Assembly: GCA_009694195.1 (NCBI GenBank)
Contig: SHVQ01000008.1
Coordinates: 22,219 to 86,218 of the forward strand
Direction of reading: 5' to 3'
DNA length: 64,000 bases
Source of the DNA: Rhodospirillales bacterium
Lineage (GTDB): Bacteria > Pseudomonadota > Alphaproteobacteria > Rhodospirillales > SHVQ01
Made by a program: the position numbers and the translations under genes. This document shows positions 51,871 through 62,184 of the stretch, in pieces. Below the pieces are notes generated by a model. That model did no database searches and was not told the origin of the DNA. It saw nothing but the letters and a program-made list of their open reading frames with translations. Within the stretch, counting starts at the first letter, position 1. The number at the start of each line of letters is the position of its first letter.

Positions 51871-52158
51871 ATGGCGCTCGACCGCGCGACCGTGAAGAAG
51901 ATCGCCCTTCTCGCCCGCATCAAAGTGCCGGAGTCCGAGCTCGATTCGCTCGCGGGCGAGCTCTCGAGCATTCTCACCTGGGTCGAGCAGCTCAATAAAA
52001 TCGACACGGGGAACGTCCAGCCCATGGCGGGCGGCGGCCACCTTGCGCTGCCCAAGCGCGCCGATGCCGTCACCGACGGCGGCGCGCCTGAGAAGGTGCT
52101 CGCCAACGCGCCCGAGCGCGTGGAGACCTACTACGCCGTGCCGAAGGTGGTGGAATGA
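51871..52158 (+). CDS. gatC: Asp-tRNA(Asn)/Glu-tRNA(Gln) amidotransferase subunit C
   Basis: The small subunit (95 aa) of Gat[38 protein letters not shown] and the ending [13 protein letters not shown] are the family pattern. GatCAB amidates mischarged tRNA to make Gln-tRNA(Gln) and Asn-tRNA(Asn). It overlaps gatA by four bases. Confidence 0.95.
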   Translation: MALDRATVKKIALLARIKVPESELDSLAGELSSILTWVEQLNKIDTGNVQPMAGGGHLALPKRADAVTDGGAPEKVLANAPERVETYYAVPKVVE

Positions 52159-53624
52159 CCCTCACCGATCTCACGCTCGCGGAGGCGCGGGACGGCCTCA
52201 CGAAAGGGTCGTTCTCCGCGGTCGAGCTCGCGAAAGCCCATCTCGCTGCAATCGAGGCCGCGCGCGGTCTCAACGCCTTCATCACGCCGACGGCCGAGCT
52301 CGCGATCGCGCGCGCCAAGGCCGCCGACGAGCGCCTGGCGAAGAAGACCGCGCGGCCGATGGAGGGAATCCCCGTGGCGGTGAAGGACCTCTTCTGCACG
52401 GAGGGCGTCCTCACCACGGCGGGATCGCACATCCTCGACGGATTCAAGCCGACCTACGAATCGACGGTCACGCGGAAGCTGATCGAGGCGGGCACGGTCA
52501 TGGTCGGCAAGACCAACCTGGACGAGTTCGCCATGGGCTCATCCAACATCACCAGCCACTACGGCCCCGTGAAAAACCCGTGGGCACCTCCGGGAGACAA
52601 GGACCTGGTGCCCGGCGGCTCGTCCGGCGGCTCTGCGGCGGCGGTCGCGGCACGGCTCTGTCTCGGCGCGACGGGCACGGACACCGGCGGCTCGATCCGC
52701 CAGCCGGCGGCGTTTTGCGGGATCGTCGGCCTGAAGCCCACGTATGGACGCTGCTCGCGTTGGGGCATCGTCGCGTTCGCCTCTTCCCTCGACCAGGCGG
52801 GGCCGATGACGCGGACGGTCGGGGACTCGGCGATCATGCTCAACGCCATGGCCGGGCACGACCCGAAGGATTCGACGTCGGCGCCCGTGCCGGTCCCCGA
52901 CTTTGAGGCCGCCGTCGAGCGCGGCGTCAAGGGGCTGCGCGTCGGAATCCCCCGCGAATACACCATGGACGGGATGCCGGCCGAGATCGCCGATCTCTGG
53001 CGGCAGGGGGCGGCCTGGCTGAAAGAGGCGGGCGCGACGACCGTCGAGGTCTCGCTCCCGCACACCAGTTATGCGCTCCCGACTTATTATATTATCGCGC
53101 CGGCGGAGGCCTCCTCCAACCTCGCCCGCTACGACGGCGTGCGCTACGGGCTTCGCGTCCCGGGCGAAACCTTGGACGAAATGTACGAGAACACGCGCGG
53201 CGAGGGCTTCGGCAAGGAGGTCCGCCGCCGCGTCCTGATCGGCACGTACGTGTTGTCGGCCGGCTACTACGACGCCTATTACCTGAAAGCGCAGCGGGTC
53301 CGGACGCTGATCGCGCGCGACTTCAGCCAAGCGTTCGAGAAGATCGACGCGCTGCTGACGCCGACCGCCCCCAACGCGGCGTTTGCAATCGGGGAAAAAA
53401 TGGACGATCCGGTGGCGATGTACCTGAACGACGTGTTCACGGTGCCGGTCAACCTGGCGGGCCTCCCCGGAATCTCCGTGCCGGCGGGCTTGAGCGCGCG
53501 CGGGCTTCCCTTGGGCCTGCAAGTCATCGGCCGCGCGTTCGACGAGGAAACGGTGTTCGCCACGGCGCGCGTGATCGAGAAGGCGGCCAAGTTCGACACG
53601 CGGCCGCCGTGTCTGAAAAAATGA
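52155..53624 (+). CDS. gatA: Glutamyl-tRNA(Gln) amidotransferase subunit A
   Basis: The amidase subunit (489 aa). The Ser-cisSer-Lys triad is Lys77 (PVAVKDLF), Ser156 (PGGSSGGS) and Ser180 ([10 protein letters not shown]). It hydrolyses glutamine and channels ammonia to GatB. The start overlaps gatC. A CTCATCC repeat lies between gatA and gatB. Confidence 0.96.
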   Translation: MTLTDLTLAEARDGLTKGSFSAVELAKAHLAAIEAARGLNAFITPTAELAIARAKAADERLAKKTARPMEGIPVAVKDLFCTEGVLTTAGSHILDGFKPTYESTVTRKLIEAGTVMVGKTNLDEFAMGSSNITSHYGPVKNPWAPPGDKDLVPGGSSGGSAAAVAARLCLGATGTDTGGSIRQPAAFCGIVGLKPTYGRCSRWGIVAFASSLDQAGPMTRTVGDSAIMLNAMAGHDPKDSTSAPVPVPDFEAAVERGVKGLRVGIPREYTMDGMPAEIADLWRQGAAWLKEAGATTVEVSLPHTSYALPTYYIIAPAEASSNLARYDGVRYGLRVPGETLDEMYENTRGEGFGKEVRRRVLIGTYVLSAGYYDAYYLKAQRVRTLIARDFSQAFEKIDALLTPTAPNAAFAIGEKMDDPVAMYLNDVFTVPVNLAGLPGISVPAGLSARGLPLGLQVIGRAFDEETVFATARVIEKAAKFDTRPPCLKK

Positions 53625-53629
53625 AACAC

Positions 53630-53656
53630 CTCATCCTGAGCTTGTCGAAGGATGAG
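53630..53656. repeat. Dispersed CTCATCCTGAG..GTCGAAGGATGAG repeat
   Basis: The inverted ends CTCATCC and GGATGAG enclose TGAGCTTGTCGAA. It is a member of the same family as 30734 and 58500, and it lies inside the gatA-gatB gap. Confidence 0.75.
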
Positions 53657-53674
53657 ATAAGAGAGTAGCGACCC

Positions 53675-55159
53675 ATGAGTTACGTGATCCACGGCAAAAC
53701 GGGCGATTGGGAAGTGGTGATCGGCCTCGAGATCCACGCCCAGATCATCTCGAAATCGAAGCTCTTCTCGGGCGCCGCCACCGATTTCGGGTCCGAGCCG
53801 AACAGCCAAGTCTCGATCGTCGACGCCGCCATGCCGGGCATGCTTCCGGTCATCAACGAATATTGCATCGAGCAGGCGGTGCGCACGGGCCTCGGCCTGA
53901 AAGCGCGCATCAATCTGCACTCGGTGTTCGAGCGGAAGAACTATTTTTACGCCGACTTGCCGCAGGGCTATCAGATTTCTCAGTACCAGCACCCGGTCGT
54001 CGGCGGGGGCAAGGTCATTCTCGATCTCCCGGACGGGACGACCCGCGAGATCGGCATCGAGCGCCTGCACATGGAGCAGGACGCGGGCAAGTCCCTCCAC
54101 GACCAGGACCCGCGCCGTTCCTTCATCGACCTCAACCGCTCGGGCGTGGCGCTCATGGAAATCGTCTCCAAGCCGGACATGCGAGGCCCCGAGGACGCGG
54201 GCCTTTACCTCAAAAAACTGCGCTCGATCCTCCGCTATCTCGGCACCTGCGACGGCAACATGGAGCAGGGCAGCCTGCGCGCGGACGTGAACGTGTCCGT
54301 TCGCAAGCCGGGCGAGAAATTGCGCACGCGCACGGAAACGAAGAACGTGAACTCGGTCCGCTTCGTCATGCAGGCGATCGAGCACGAGGCCCAGCGACAG
54401 GTGGACGCCTACGAGAGCGGCGGCACGGTCGTGCAGGAGACGCGCCTTTACGACGCCGGCAAGGGCGAGACACGGCCGATGCGGGCCAAGGAGTTTGCCC
54501 ACGACTACCGCTACTTCCCCGACCCGGACCTGCTGCCGCTCGAATTGACGGATGCGTATGTCGAGGGTATCCGGAAATCGCTGCCCGAGCTTCCGGACGA
54601 CAAGAAGCTTCGTTTCATTGGCGACTTCGGGCTCATCCCCTACAACGCGAGTGTGCTCGTCAGCGAAAAAGACATCGCCGACTACTACGAGAAATTCGTC
54701 GCGGAGGTCTTGGTGCGAACGAAGCTTCCCAAGGAACGCATCGGAACGGAATGCGCGAACGTGGTTATCAACGATCTTCTCGGCCACCTCAATAAGGCGG
54801 GTCTGGACATCGCGAAGTCGCCCGTGACTCCTCAAATGCTCGCGAACCTGCAGGCGCTCAAACACGACAACACGATTTCCGGCCGCATCGCGAAGGACGT
54901 CTTCGAGATCATGGTCGAAACCGGCAAGGACCCGGCCGACATCGTCGCCGAGAAAGGCCTGAAGCAGATCACCGACACCGGCGCGATCGAGGCCGCCGTG
55001 GACAAGGCGATCGCCGCCAATCCGACCCAGGCCGCCCAGTACAAGGCCGGCAACGAGAAGGTCGCCGGCTGGTTCGTGGGCCAGGTGATGAAGGCGACGC
55101 AGGGCAAGGCCAACCCCGGTCTCGTCAACGAGCTTCTCAAGAAAAAGCTTAAGGATTAA
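53675..55159 (+). CDS. gatB: Aspartyl/glutamyl-tRNA amidotransferase subunit B
   Basis: The tRNA-binding kinase subunit (494 aa). [12 protein letters not shown] near residue 15 is the family start, and [36 protein letters not shown] and [16 protein letters not shown] lie in the cradle domain. A C-terminal YqeY-like tail domain ends [11 protein letters not shown]. It completes the gatCAB operon. A DMT gene follows after nine bases. Confidence 0.96.
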   Translation: MSYVIHGKTGDWEVVIGLEIHAQIISKSKLFSGAATDFGSEPNSQVSIVDAAMPGMLPVINEYCIEQAVRTGLGLKARINLHSVFERKNYFYADLPQGYQISQYQHPVVGGGKVILDLPDGTTREIGIERLHMEQDAGKSLHDQDPRRSFIDLNRSGVALMEIVSKPDMRGPEDAGLYLKKLRSILRYLGTCDGNMEQGSLRADVNVSVRKPGEKLRTRTETKNVNSVRFVMQAIEHEAQRQVDAYESGGTVVQETRLYDAGKGETRPMRAKEFAHDYRYFPDPDLLPLELTDAYVEGIRKSLPELPDDKKLRFIGDFGLIPYNASVLVSEKDIADYYEKFVAEVLVRTKLPKERIGTECANVVINDLLGHLNKAGLDIAKSPVTPQMLANLQALKHDNTISGRIAKDVFEIMVETGKDPADIVAEKGLKQITDTGAIEAAVDKAIAANPTQAAQYKAGNEKVAGWFVGQVMKATQGKANPGLVNELLKKKLKD

Positions 55160-55168
55160 GAGCTCGTC

Positions 55169-56077
55169 GTGGACAGCTCTGCCGGGTCAGCGGCGGCCAC
55201 CGCCGCACGCGAGTCCTATCGGCGCGGCATTCTCTGGATGCTGGTCGCGACCGCGTTGTTCGTCGTCACCGACGGGATGGCGAAGTACACGGTGAACCTG
55301 GGCATCCCGGTCCCGCAACTCATGTGGGGGTACTTCACATTCCAGGCGGTGCTGGTCCTGCTGGTGAAGGGCAAGAACATCGTCGCCATCGCCGCGGCCC
55401 AGCGTCCGAGCATGCAGATTTTCCGCGCCTTCACGCTGCTCGGCTCGACCGCGTTCTTCTTCATCGGCCTCCGGTTCATCCCGCTCGCGGACGCAGGCGC
55501 GGTCTTCTATCTCGCGCCGGTGATCGTCACGGCCCTCTCGCTGCCGATCCTGGGAGAGCGGGTCGGGCCCCGCCGATGGCTCGGCGTCGTCGTCGCCTTC
55601 ATCGGCACCCTCATCATCGTCCGTCCCGGCAGCGCGGCCATGCAGGGGGGGGCGCTATTCCCGTTGGCGGGAGCGTTCTTCTCGGCCCTTTTTCACCTGA
55701 TGACCCGGCTCGTCGGGAAAAGCGACGGGCCGTTCACCACGCTTTTTTATACGGCCTTCGTGGGCATGGTCGTCACCGGCATGGTGACACCCTTTTACTG
55801 GGTCCCCCTGGATGCCGAGGGATGGGTTTTGCTCATCGGACAGGGCCTGATCGTCGGTCTCGGCCACCTCGCCATGATCCGCGCCTACGGTTCGGCACCC
55901 GCCGCGACCATCGCTCCCTTTGCATACAGCTACCTGGTCTGGGTGACGCTCGTGAGCGTCCTCGTGTTCGGAGACGTGCCGGATGTGTGGACGATCGGCG
56001 GAACGGCGTTGATCGGTTTCAGCGGCCTCTACATTCTTCACCGCGAGAAGGTGCGGGCGGCTGCGAGCGTCATCTGA
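55169..56077 (+). CDS. DMT superfamily transporter (EamA)
   Basis: A 302-residue ten-helix exporter with a GTG start, nine bases after gatB. It starts ESYRRGILWMLVATALFVVTDG and has GPRRWLGVVVAFIGTLIIVRPG at the end of the first repeat. The C-terminal half reads IAPFAYSYLVWVTLVSVLVFGDVPD. These features are shared with three more DMT genes downstream. The substrate is unknown. Confidence 0.85.
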   Translation: MDSSAGSAAATAARESYRRGILWMLVATALFVVTDGMAKYTVNLGIPVPQLMWGYFTFQAVLVLLVKGKNIVAIAAAQRPSMQIFRAFTLLGSTAFFFIGLRFIPLADAGAVFYLAPVIVTALSLPILGERVGPRRWLGVVVAFIGTLIIVRPGSAAMQGGALFPLAGAFFSALFHLMTRLVGKSDGPFTTLFYTAFVGMVVTGMVTPFYWVPLDAEGWVLLIGQGLIVGLGHLAMIRAYGSAPAATIAPFAYSYLVWVTLVSVLVFGDVPDVWTIGGTALIGFSGLYILHREKVRAAASVI

Positions 56078-56163
56078 CGTTCATTTGACCGTCGCCAGCC
56101 GACGCCGATGTGTTAGGCTTACCGCCGATTGCATTTCTTTGTCAGCTTGGGGGGCTGGCGCGG

Positions 56164-57003
56164 ATGCCAGGGAAGAGCGAGCAGGTCACCAATCTCGAGG
56201 AATGCAAGGCGGCGCTGCGCGACGCTGAGAAGGCGCTGGCCGCCGCGCTCAAGCGAGAATCGAAGCAGGAAGACGCACATCGCAAGGAAACGGCGGAGCT
56301 GGTTCACGAGCTGCGGACGCCGCTGACGGCGATCGCCGGGTTTTGCGAGATCATGAAGGACGAAACGTTCGGCCCGCTCGGCAACGACGCCTACCGCGAG
56401 CCTGCCCGCATTGTGCATGAGGCCGCCTTGCAGCTTTTGGAGATGTGCGAGCGCGTGCTGCCCGCCGCTGCCGACGACATCGTGCTGCCGCCTCCGACGG
56501 TCGCGGACGTCGACGTCGGCGATCTCGCCGGGCAAGTCGTCGAGCTCTTCTCCGCCATGGCACTCCAGCGCGGGGTGCACATCGTGGCGGAGGTCGTGCC
56601 AGACTTCCCGATCCTCAAGACCGACCCCCTGCGGCTCCGCCAAGTGCTCGCCAACCTTGTCTCCAACGCGATCAAATTCACGCCCGCGGGCGGCCGCGTC
56701 ACCGTCAAATCCCGGGTCGATTCGCAGGAAGGCGTGGCCATCCTGATCGTCCAGGACCAGGGCCGCGGAATTCCGGCCGAGAAGATCGTGAGCATCCTTC
56801 GCGGGATGTCCATGCTGATGCCGACGGCGAAGGACGCGGGCGCGTCGCCCCACGGGGACCGCGGCTCCGGCCTCGGCCTGCAGATTGCGTACCGCCTGGT
56901 CCAAGAGCTCGGCGGCAGACTGGAGATCGTAAGCAAGGAGACCGTCGGCACCATTGTCTCCATTAAGTTCCCGCTCTCGATGACCACCCCCAAGCGGCGG
57001 TAA
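56164..57003 (+). CDS. Soluble sensor histidine kinase
   Basis: A 279-residue kinase without membrane helices. An N-terminal coiled coil (residues 10-42, Ala/Glu/Lys-rich) leads to the H box [16 protein letters not shown] with His48. Then come the N box [15 protein letters not shown]1 DQGRGIP and G2 [12 protein letters not shown]. There is no sensor domain and no receiver gene nearby, so its input and partner are unknown. A GTG at 56110 would add 18 residues. I prefer the ATG at 56164. Confidence 0.85.
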   Translation: MPGKSEQVTNLEECKAALRDAEKALAAALKRESKQEDAHRKETAELVHELRTPLTAIAGFCEIMKDETFGPLGNDAYREPARIVHEAALQLLEMCERVLPAAADDIVLPPPTVADVDVGDLAGQVVELFSAMALQRGVHIVAEVVPDFPILKTDPLRLRQVLANLVSNAIKFTPAGGRVTVKSRVDSQEGVAILIVQDQGRGIPAEKIVSILRGMSMLMPTAKDAGASPHGDRGSGLGLQIAYRLVQELGGRLEIVSKETVGTIVSIKFPLSMTTPKRR

Positions 57004-57040
57004 GATCGCTTCCCCATCTCACGCAAGGGAGGAAAATCCC

Positions 57041-57514
57041 ATGGCGGAAGAAAAAGCCACGTTCGCGGCCGGGTGTTTTTGGGGCGTCGAGGCGACGTTC
57101 CGCAAGGTTCCGGGAGTGCTGTCGGCGTCCGTCGGCTACACCGGCGGCCATGTGAAAAATCCGACCTACGAGGCGGTCTGCACCGATCGCACCGGGCACG
57201 CGGAAGCGGTCGAGGTCGTCTACGACCCGGCCAAAGTGACCTATGACCGGCTTCTCGACGTTTTCTGGTCCCTCCACGACCCGACCCAACTCAACCGGCA
57301 GGGGCCGGACATGGGCTCGCAATACCGCTCGGCCATCTTCTTTCACAACGCCGACCAGGAAGCGCGGGCGAAGGCGTCGAAGGAGAAGCTCGAAAAATCG
57401 GAGCGGTTCCGGCGCCCCGTCGTGACCCAGATCGCTCCGGTCGAGGACTACTGGCGGGCCGAGGAGCATCATCAGCAATACGAAGAGAAGCACGCGCGCC
57501 GGCGGTTTTGGTAG
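57041..57514 (+). CDS. msrA: Peptide methionine (S)-S-oxide reductase
   Basis: A short MsrA (157 aa). The catalytic Cys12 is in [10 protein letters not shown], followed by [31 protein letters not shown] and [15 protein letters not shown]. It reduces the S-epimer of methionine sulfoxide in the cytoplasm. A good GGAGG site precedes it. It is convergent with the next DMT gene. Confidence 0.95.
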   Translation: MAEEKATFAAGCFWGVEATFRKVPGVLSASVGYTGGHVKNPTYEAVCTDRTGHAEAVEVVYDPAKVTYDRLLDVFWSLHDPTQLNRQGPDMGSQYRSAIFFHNADQEARAKASKEKLEKSERFRRPVVTQIAPVEDYWRAEEHHQQYEEKHARRRFW

Positions 57515-57520
57515 CGCGTC

Positions 57521-58420
57521 TTATCCCTGCGTCTTCGGAGCGGAAGCGGCGGGGCGCGTCTGCTCGCCGCGAAAGACCCAGAGCCCGCTCGCGACGATGA
57601 GGACCGCGCCGGAGATCGTCCAAATGTCCGGCAGATCGCCGAAGATCAGAAAGCCGTAGCCCGTCGCCCACAGCAGGTTCGCGTAGAAAAAGGGCGCGAC
57701 CGCGGCGGCTTCGGATTGCTGATACGCCTTGATGAGCGCGAACTGGCCGGAGCCGGCGAGAAATCCGATCGCAGCCATTAGGAGCCACCCTTCCGTGTCC
57801 GGCATGACCCAGCCGAACGGCGCGAACAGGCTCGAGGCCGCGGTACCGAAGACCGCGGTATAGAAGAGCGTCGTCAAGGGGATGTCGTAGCGGGCGAGGG
57901 CGCGCGTCGTCATCTGGTTGGCCGCCGAAAAGACGGCGCCCGCGAGCACGAGAAGCGCGCCCGCGTGCATCATGCCGGTTCCCGGGCGGATGATGATGAG
58001 CGCGCCCGCGAATCCCGCGACCACGCCGATCCAGCGTCGGACGCCGACCGCTTCGCCGAGCAGCGGCGCCGAGAACACGGTCACGAGAAGCGGCGAGACG
58101 AACAGGATCGCGCTGGCTTCCGCGAGGCCGATGAACCGGAGCCCCAGGATGAAGAGACCGTTGGATACGGCCAGCGAGAGGCCGCGAACCATTTGCAGGT
58201 CCCAGCGGTGGCTTTTGACGATCACCGGCAGCCGCCGCCAGAACACGGCCGTCATCAGGAGAAGGTGGAACAGAAACCGCGCCCACAGCACCTCCAGCGC
58301 CGGATACGTGCGGACGAGGTGCTTGATGATCGTGTCCGAGCTCACGAGGAGAACGGTCGCCAGCAGCATCCAGAGGATCCCGCGACGACCGGGCGCGAAG
58401 ACCCGAGCCGAGTCCGTCAT
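57521..58420 (-). CDS. DMT superfamily transporter (EamA), second of the cluster
   Basis: A 299-residue ten-helix protein starting with APGRRGILWMLLATVLLVSSD. GVRRWIGVVAGFAGALIIIRPG closes the first repeat, and the C-terminus has APFFYANLLWATGYGFLIFGDLPD. It is clearly a paralogue of the DMT genes at 55169, 60053 and 60937. Confidence 0.85.
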   Translation of the reverse strand: MTDSARVFAPGRRGILWMLLATVLLVSSDTIIKHLVRTYPALEVLWARFLFHLLLMTAVFWRRLPVIVKSHRWDLQMVRGLSLAVSNGLFILGLRFIGLAEASAILFVSPLLVTVFSAPLLGEAVGVRRWIGVVAGFAGALIIIRPGTGMMHAGALLVLAGAVFSAANQMTTRALARYDIPLTTLFYTAVFGTAASSLFAPFGWVMPDTEGWLLMAAIGFLAGSGQFALIKAYQQSEAAAVAPFFYANLLWATGYGFLIFGDLPDIWTISGAVLIVASGLWVFRGEQTRPAASAPKTQG

Positions 58421-58499
58421 CGAAGCGCCATCCCGGTTCCTACGCGATACATCTTACCGGCGGCCCGGAGGCCGTTCCAATCGTCACGTATTTTCGGGC

Positions 58500-58526
58500 C
58501 TCACCCTGAGCTTGTCGAAGCATGAG
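58500..58526. repeat. Dispersed CTCACCCTGAG..GTCGAAGCATGAG repeat
   Basis: A member of the family seen at 53630 and 30734. It lies in the 215-base gap before the class IV aminotransferase. Confidence 0.7.
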
Positions 58527-58572
58527 AGCAAACTGACCCATTACCGGCGCGGGCCACGGCTTGACGGCATGC

Positions 58573-58597
58573 GAGCCGCGCGCGAAAATCGCGGCTC
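58573..58597 (+). promoter_or_regulatory. Leader hairpin before the class IV aminotransferase
   Basis: GAGCCGCG (58573-58580) and CGCGGCTC (58590-58597) form a perfect 8-bp stem 39 bases before the ATG. It could be a transcript-stabilising or attenuating structure; nothing more is visible. Confidence 0.35.
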
Positions 58598-58635
58598 GGG
58601 CCCGACGCGCCCGCAAGATCATCAAGGAGACATCC

Positions 58636-59571
58636 ATGCCCATCCCCAATCAATGGTTCGCCTGGTTCAACGGCAAGATCATGCCGGAACAGGACGTGCG
58701 CGTCCCGTTCCGCGATCGCGGGTTTCTCTACGGCGACGCCGTGTTCGACACCACGCGCACCTTCAATCACCGGCTGTTCAAGGTGAAGGAGCACGTGGAC
58801 CGGCTCTACAAGTCGTTGGCCTACGTGCGCATGGACCCCGGCATTTCGCCGAAGGAGTTCATCGACGCGAGCGAAGAAGTGGCCGCGCTGAACCTCAAAC
58901 ACATGCCGAAGAACGAAGACATCTGGGTGACCCAGCGCGTCTCGCGCGGGCTCGACGAATACGCGCGCGAGATGTGGCCGGATTACCGCTCGCCGATGGT
59001 CATGGTCGAGTGCCGGGTGCTCCCGTTCCGCGAGCGCGCGCGGTTCTTCCGCGACGGGCTCCCGGTCGTCATCCCGTCGATCCGGCGGCCCGGTCCCGAC
59101 GTCCTGAGCCCGCGCGCGAAGGCGAACCAGTATCTCAATTTCATCCTCGCCGACCTCGAGGCGAAATCGATGCAACCGGACGCCGTCTCGGTCCTGCTCG
59201 ACACCAACGGCAATCTCGCCGAGGGCCGCGGCAACAACATTTTCATCGTCAAGGACGGCACCCTCTACACGCCGAAGGAGCAATTCGTGCTGCCGGGCAT
59301 CAGCCGGGCGACGGCGATGATGCTCGCGCAGGGCCTCAAGATCCCGGTCGTCGAGAAGGACCTGGATGTCTACGACGCGATGACCGCCGACGAGGCGTTC
59401 CTGACGTCCACCAGTTGGTGCATCTGCCCGATCTCCACCGTGAACGGCGCCAAGATCGGCCGCTTCGGCGACGGCAAGATTCCCGGTCCCGTCACCAAGA
59501 AGCTCACGGACGCCTACGTGAAGCTCGTCGACTTCGACTGGGTCGGACAATACCTACGGTATCTGAACTAA
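58636..59571 (+). CDS. Class IV PLP aminotransferase (branched-chain/D-amino acid type)
   Basis: A 311-residue aminotransferase. DRGFLYGDAVFDTTRTFN and the PLP lysine Lys162 (PRAKANQYLNFILADLE) are class IV marks, with the Glu of NLAEGRGNNIFIV near 196. It could be a branched-chain aminotransferase, D-amino acid transaminase or aminodeoxychorismate lyase relative. It lacks the BCAT Y-G-R pattern that I could recognise with certainty. AAGGAG precedes the chosen ATG. DoxX follows after ten bases. Confidence 0.85.
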   Translation: MPIPNQWFAWFNGKIMPEQDVRVPFRDRGFLYGDAVFDTTRTFNHRLFKVKEHVDRLYKSLAYVRMDPGISPKEFIDASEEVAALNLKHMPKNEDIWVTQRVSRGLDEYAREMWPDYRSPMVMVECRVLPFRERARFFRDGLPVVIPSIRRPGPDVLSPRAKANQYLNFILADLEAKSMQPDAVSVLLDTNGNLAEGRGNNIFIVKDGTLYTPKEQFVLPGISRATAMMLAQGLKIPVVEKDLDVYDAMTADEAFLTSTSWCICPISTVNGAKIGRFGDGKIPGPVTKKLTDAYVKLVDFDWVGQYLRYLN

Positions 59572-59581
59572 GGAGGGACCG

Positions 59582-60046
59582 ATGACCGACGGACAGACCT
59601 CGCAAACGCCGAAGCGGATCATTCCCGCCCTCGGCTCTATCTACGACTCGTTTTCCTGCTATTCGTATCCCCTCATCCGCTTCACGTGCGGGATCTTGCT
59701 GGTGCCGCACGGCTACAGGAAGCTGTTCCAGGGGGGTATTCCGAACACCGCCAAGGGCATGGCCGCCATGGGCCTGGAGCCCGCCACGTTCTTCGCCTGG
59801 TACATCGGTTCCCTCGAATTCTTCGGCGGAATCATGCTGGCGATCGGGCTGTTGACCCGGCCCGTGGCCGCCCTCGTCGTCGGGTTCATGGCCGTCGCCG
59901 CGTTCCATGTCCACTGGGCAAACGGCTTTTACTGGATCAACAAAGGCTACGAGGTCCCGCTCTTCTGGGGTCTGGTGACGCTGGCAATCCTCATCCGCGG
60001 CGGCGGCAATCTCTCCCTCGACAAGCGGATCGGCAAGGAGCTCTGA
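59582..60046 (+). CDS. DoxX family membrane protein
   Basis: A 154-residue protein with four membrane helices. PLIRFTCGILLVPHGYRKLFQGG, FAWYIGSLEFFGGIMLAIGLLTRP and FHVHWANGFYWINKG are the DoxX pattern. The family includes quinone-linked thiosulfate and redox proteins, but most members are uncharacterised. It is co-directional with the aminotransferase and probably co-transcribed. Confidence 0.87.
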   Translation: MTDGQTSQTPKRIIPALGSIYDSFSCYSYPLIRFTCGILLVPHGYRKLFQGGIPNTAKGMAAMGLEPATFFAWYIGSLEFFGGIMLAIGLLTRPVAALVVGFMAVAAFHVHWANGFYWINKGYEVPLFWGLVTLAILIRGGGNLSLDKRIGKEL

Positions 60047-60052
60047 CCGCCG

Positions 60053-60940
60053 TCAGTCGGGCGGTGCGGCGGATTTCCGCACGCGCTCCCGGTGGAAGAT
60101 GTAGAGACCGCTGCCCGCGATCACCGCGATGCCGAGCGACGACCAGGCGTCCGGCCATTGCCCGAACAGAACCGCGCCCAGCACGATCGCCCACGCCATC
60201 CCCGTATAATAATAAGGTGTGACGACCGAGGCCGGCGCCGCCTCGAACGACTTGATCATCGTGTACGTGGCGGCAAATCCGAACACAGCCAGCGTCACGA
60301 GGCCGAGCCACCCCTCCGCGCTCGGCGTCACCCAATAGAGCGGCAGCGTCAGGTTGAACAGCACGAATCCGACGAGGGTGGTATAGGCGAGCGTCGTGAG
60401 CGGCCCGTCGGTCCGGCTCGTAAGCCGCGTGGTGATCTGGAGCACCGCGGCGGAGAGCGACGCGCCGAGCGCGAGCAGGGCGCCGGCCTGCATGATGTCG
60501 GTTCCCGGCCGGATGATCAAAAGCGCGCCGAGGAAGCCGACGCCGACGCCGATCCACCGGCGGGGGCCGACGGTCTCGCCCAGGAACGGGACGGCGAGCG
60601 CGGTGGTGAAGATGGGCGACGCCAGGTAGATCGCGCTCGCGTCCGCCAGCGAAATGTAGCGCAGACTCCAGAACATGAAGCCGACCGCGAGCACCTGCAT
60701 CACGGAGCGCACGAGGTGCAGCCGGAGATTCCGGGTGACCATGACGCGGGGCAGCCGGGGGCCGAGGAGGAGGACGAGAAAGAGCACGTGGAAGGTGATC
60801 CGGGCCCACAGCAGCATGAGCACGGGATGGTCCCGCACGAGGTACATGGCGGTCGCGTCCATCCCGGCGCCGAGCAGCGTGGTCAGTATCATCCAGAAGA
60901 TGCCGCGCCGGGCATCGGACGACTCAGGCCGCGGGGTCAT
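60053..60940 (-). CDS. DMT superfamily transporter (EamA), third of the cluster
   Basis: A 295-residue ten-helix protein starting MTPRPESSDARRGIFWMILT. GPRRWIGVGVGFLGALLIIRPG closes the first half. Its ATG overlaps the stop of the next upstream DMT gene (ATGA), so the two are translationally coupled. The paired genes may work as a heterodimer, though DMT exporters of ten helices normally act alone. Confidence 0.85.
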   Translation of the reverse strand: MTPRPESSDARRGIFWMILTTLLGAGMDATAMYLVRDHPVLMLLWARITFHVLFLVLLLGPRLPRVMVTRNLRLHLVRSVMQVLAVGFMFWSLRYISLADASAIYLASPIFTTALAVPFLGETVGPRRWIGVGVGFLGALLIIRPGTDIMQAGALLALGASLSAAVLQITTRLTSRTDGPLTTLAYTTLVGFVLFNLTLPLYWVTPSAEGWLGLVTLAVFGFAATYTMIKSFEAAPASVVTPYYYTGMAWAIVLGAVLFGQWPDAWSSLGIAVIAGSGLYIFHRERVRKSAAPPD

Positions 60941-61932
60941 TCCGCCCGCCGGTCTGCGCTCTCGGCCGCCCGCCTCCGGGCGCGCAGCCGCACTTCCCGT
61001 CTGAGGATGTAAAGGCCGCTCCCGATGACGAGGACGGCGCCGCCGGCCACCCACTGGTCCGGGATATCACCCCAGACGACGTAGCCGATGATCACCGCCC
61101 AGACCATGAACATGTACAGGAACGGCGCGACCACCGCGGCCTCGGCCCAGCGAAACGTCTCGATCAGCAGATAATGACCGACGCCCAGCAGCAATCCCGC
61201 GCACGCCATGAGCGCGAGATCGAATGCTGAGATGGAGAGCCAGCCGAACGGGAGGGTGGCGAGGCCGGTCAGCGCGGTCGCAAGGGTGGAGTAAAGGAGC
61301 GTCGCAACCGAGCTGTCGGCGAGCGTGTTGCGCCGCGTCACCAGATCGCGGAGAGCGGCGAGCAAGGCGGCGCCGAGCGGCCACAGGGCGGCCCAGGCGA
61401 TGGCGTCACCCGTCGGGCGAATCATCACGACGACGCCGGCGAATCCGATCGCGACCGCGAGCCATCGCCGCCACCCCACGTGCTCGCGAAGCAGCAGCGG
61501 CGCGAGCGCGGTGACGAAGAGCGGCTGCGTGAGCGTGACGGCCGTCGCGTCGGCGAGCGCCATCTGGCGCAGGCCCTCCATGAACATGAAGATCGAGATC
61601 ACGGTGAGAAGGGCGCGCCACGCCTGGCCGCCCTTGCTCTTGACGCGGAGAATGGCAAAGCCCCCCTCGCGCCGTATCAGCAACAGGATCGGAGCGATGA
61701 AGAAGACGCCGCGCACGGAGAGGATCTCGCCGATGGGGTAGCCTGCGCTGAGCCACTTCATGATGGCATCGCTCATGGACGCGAGCGCGACGCCGCCGAT
61801 CATGCAAACGATGCCGCGGGTCGGCGAAAGCGAACTGGCGGTGCCTGCGCCGACGGACGGCCGCGCGCCGTCCGTCCCCGGCGCGTCGAGCGGGACCCGC
61901 GGAGGCGCGGACGGCAGAGGAACGCGGTTCAT
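60937..61932 (-). CDS. DMT superfamily transporter (EamA), fourth of the cluster
   Basis: A 331-residue protein with an extra proline/glycine-rich N-terminus (about 35 residues) before SPTRGIVCMIGGVALASMSD and ten helices. GWRRWLAVAIGFAGVVVMIRPTG closes the first half, and the C-terminal tail is basic (RREVRLRARRRAAES). The start at 61932 is chosen because the region farther upstream consists of intergenic repeats. Confidence 0.85.
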   Translation of the reverse strand: MNRVPLPSAPPRVPLDAPGTDGARPSVGAGTASSLSPTRGIVCMIGGVALASMSDAIMKWLSAGYPIGEILSVRGVFFIAPILLLIRREGGFAILRVKSKGGQAWRALLTVISIFMFMEGLRQMALADATAVTLTQPLFVTALAPLLLREHVGWRRWLAVAIGFAGVVVMIRPTGDAIAWAALWPLGAALLAALRDLVTRRNTLADSSVATLLYSTLATALTGLATLPFGWLSISAFDLALMACAGLLLGVGHYLLIETFRWAEAAVVAPFLYMFMVWAVIIGYVVWGDIPDQWVAGGAVLVIGSGLYILRREVRLRARRRAAESADRRAE

Positions 61933-62086
61933 GGAGCGGTGTCCGATTCGGACGCGGAAACGAGCTCGTCCAAGGCACCGGGGGATTAAAGTATGGAGAC
62001 CCCCGGAATTCAACCGGCCATTTCCCGGCAACGACAGGGCGGCTGCTTGAGCCCCACGGGACATGCCTGTACAGTCGGCGCGCTTT

Positions 62087-62150
62087 GGGGTCTGCGGGGG
62101 TGTCCCCCCGCAAACGGCCCCCTTGGGGTCTGCGGGGGTGTCCCCCGCAA
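62087..62150. repeat. Tandem pair of GGGGTCTGCGGGGG hairpin repeats
   Basis: Two direct copies (62087-62113 and 62125-62150) of a unit that folds on itself as GCGGGGG-TGT-CCCCCGC-type stems lie 35 to 98 bases before the GST start. Single copies occur at 13268 (inverted) and 36491. They fill much of the 252-base gap. Confidence 0.8.
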
Positions 62151-62184
62151 TCGGCCCGCTTGAGGGCAACGAGCAGGAACGCCG

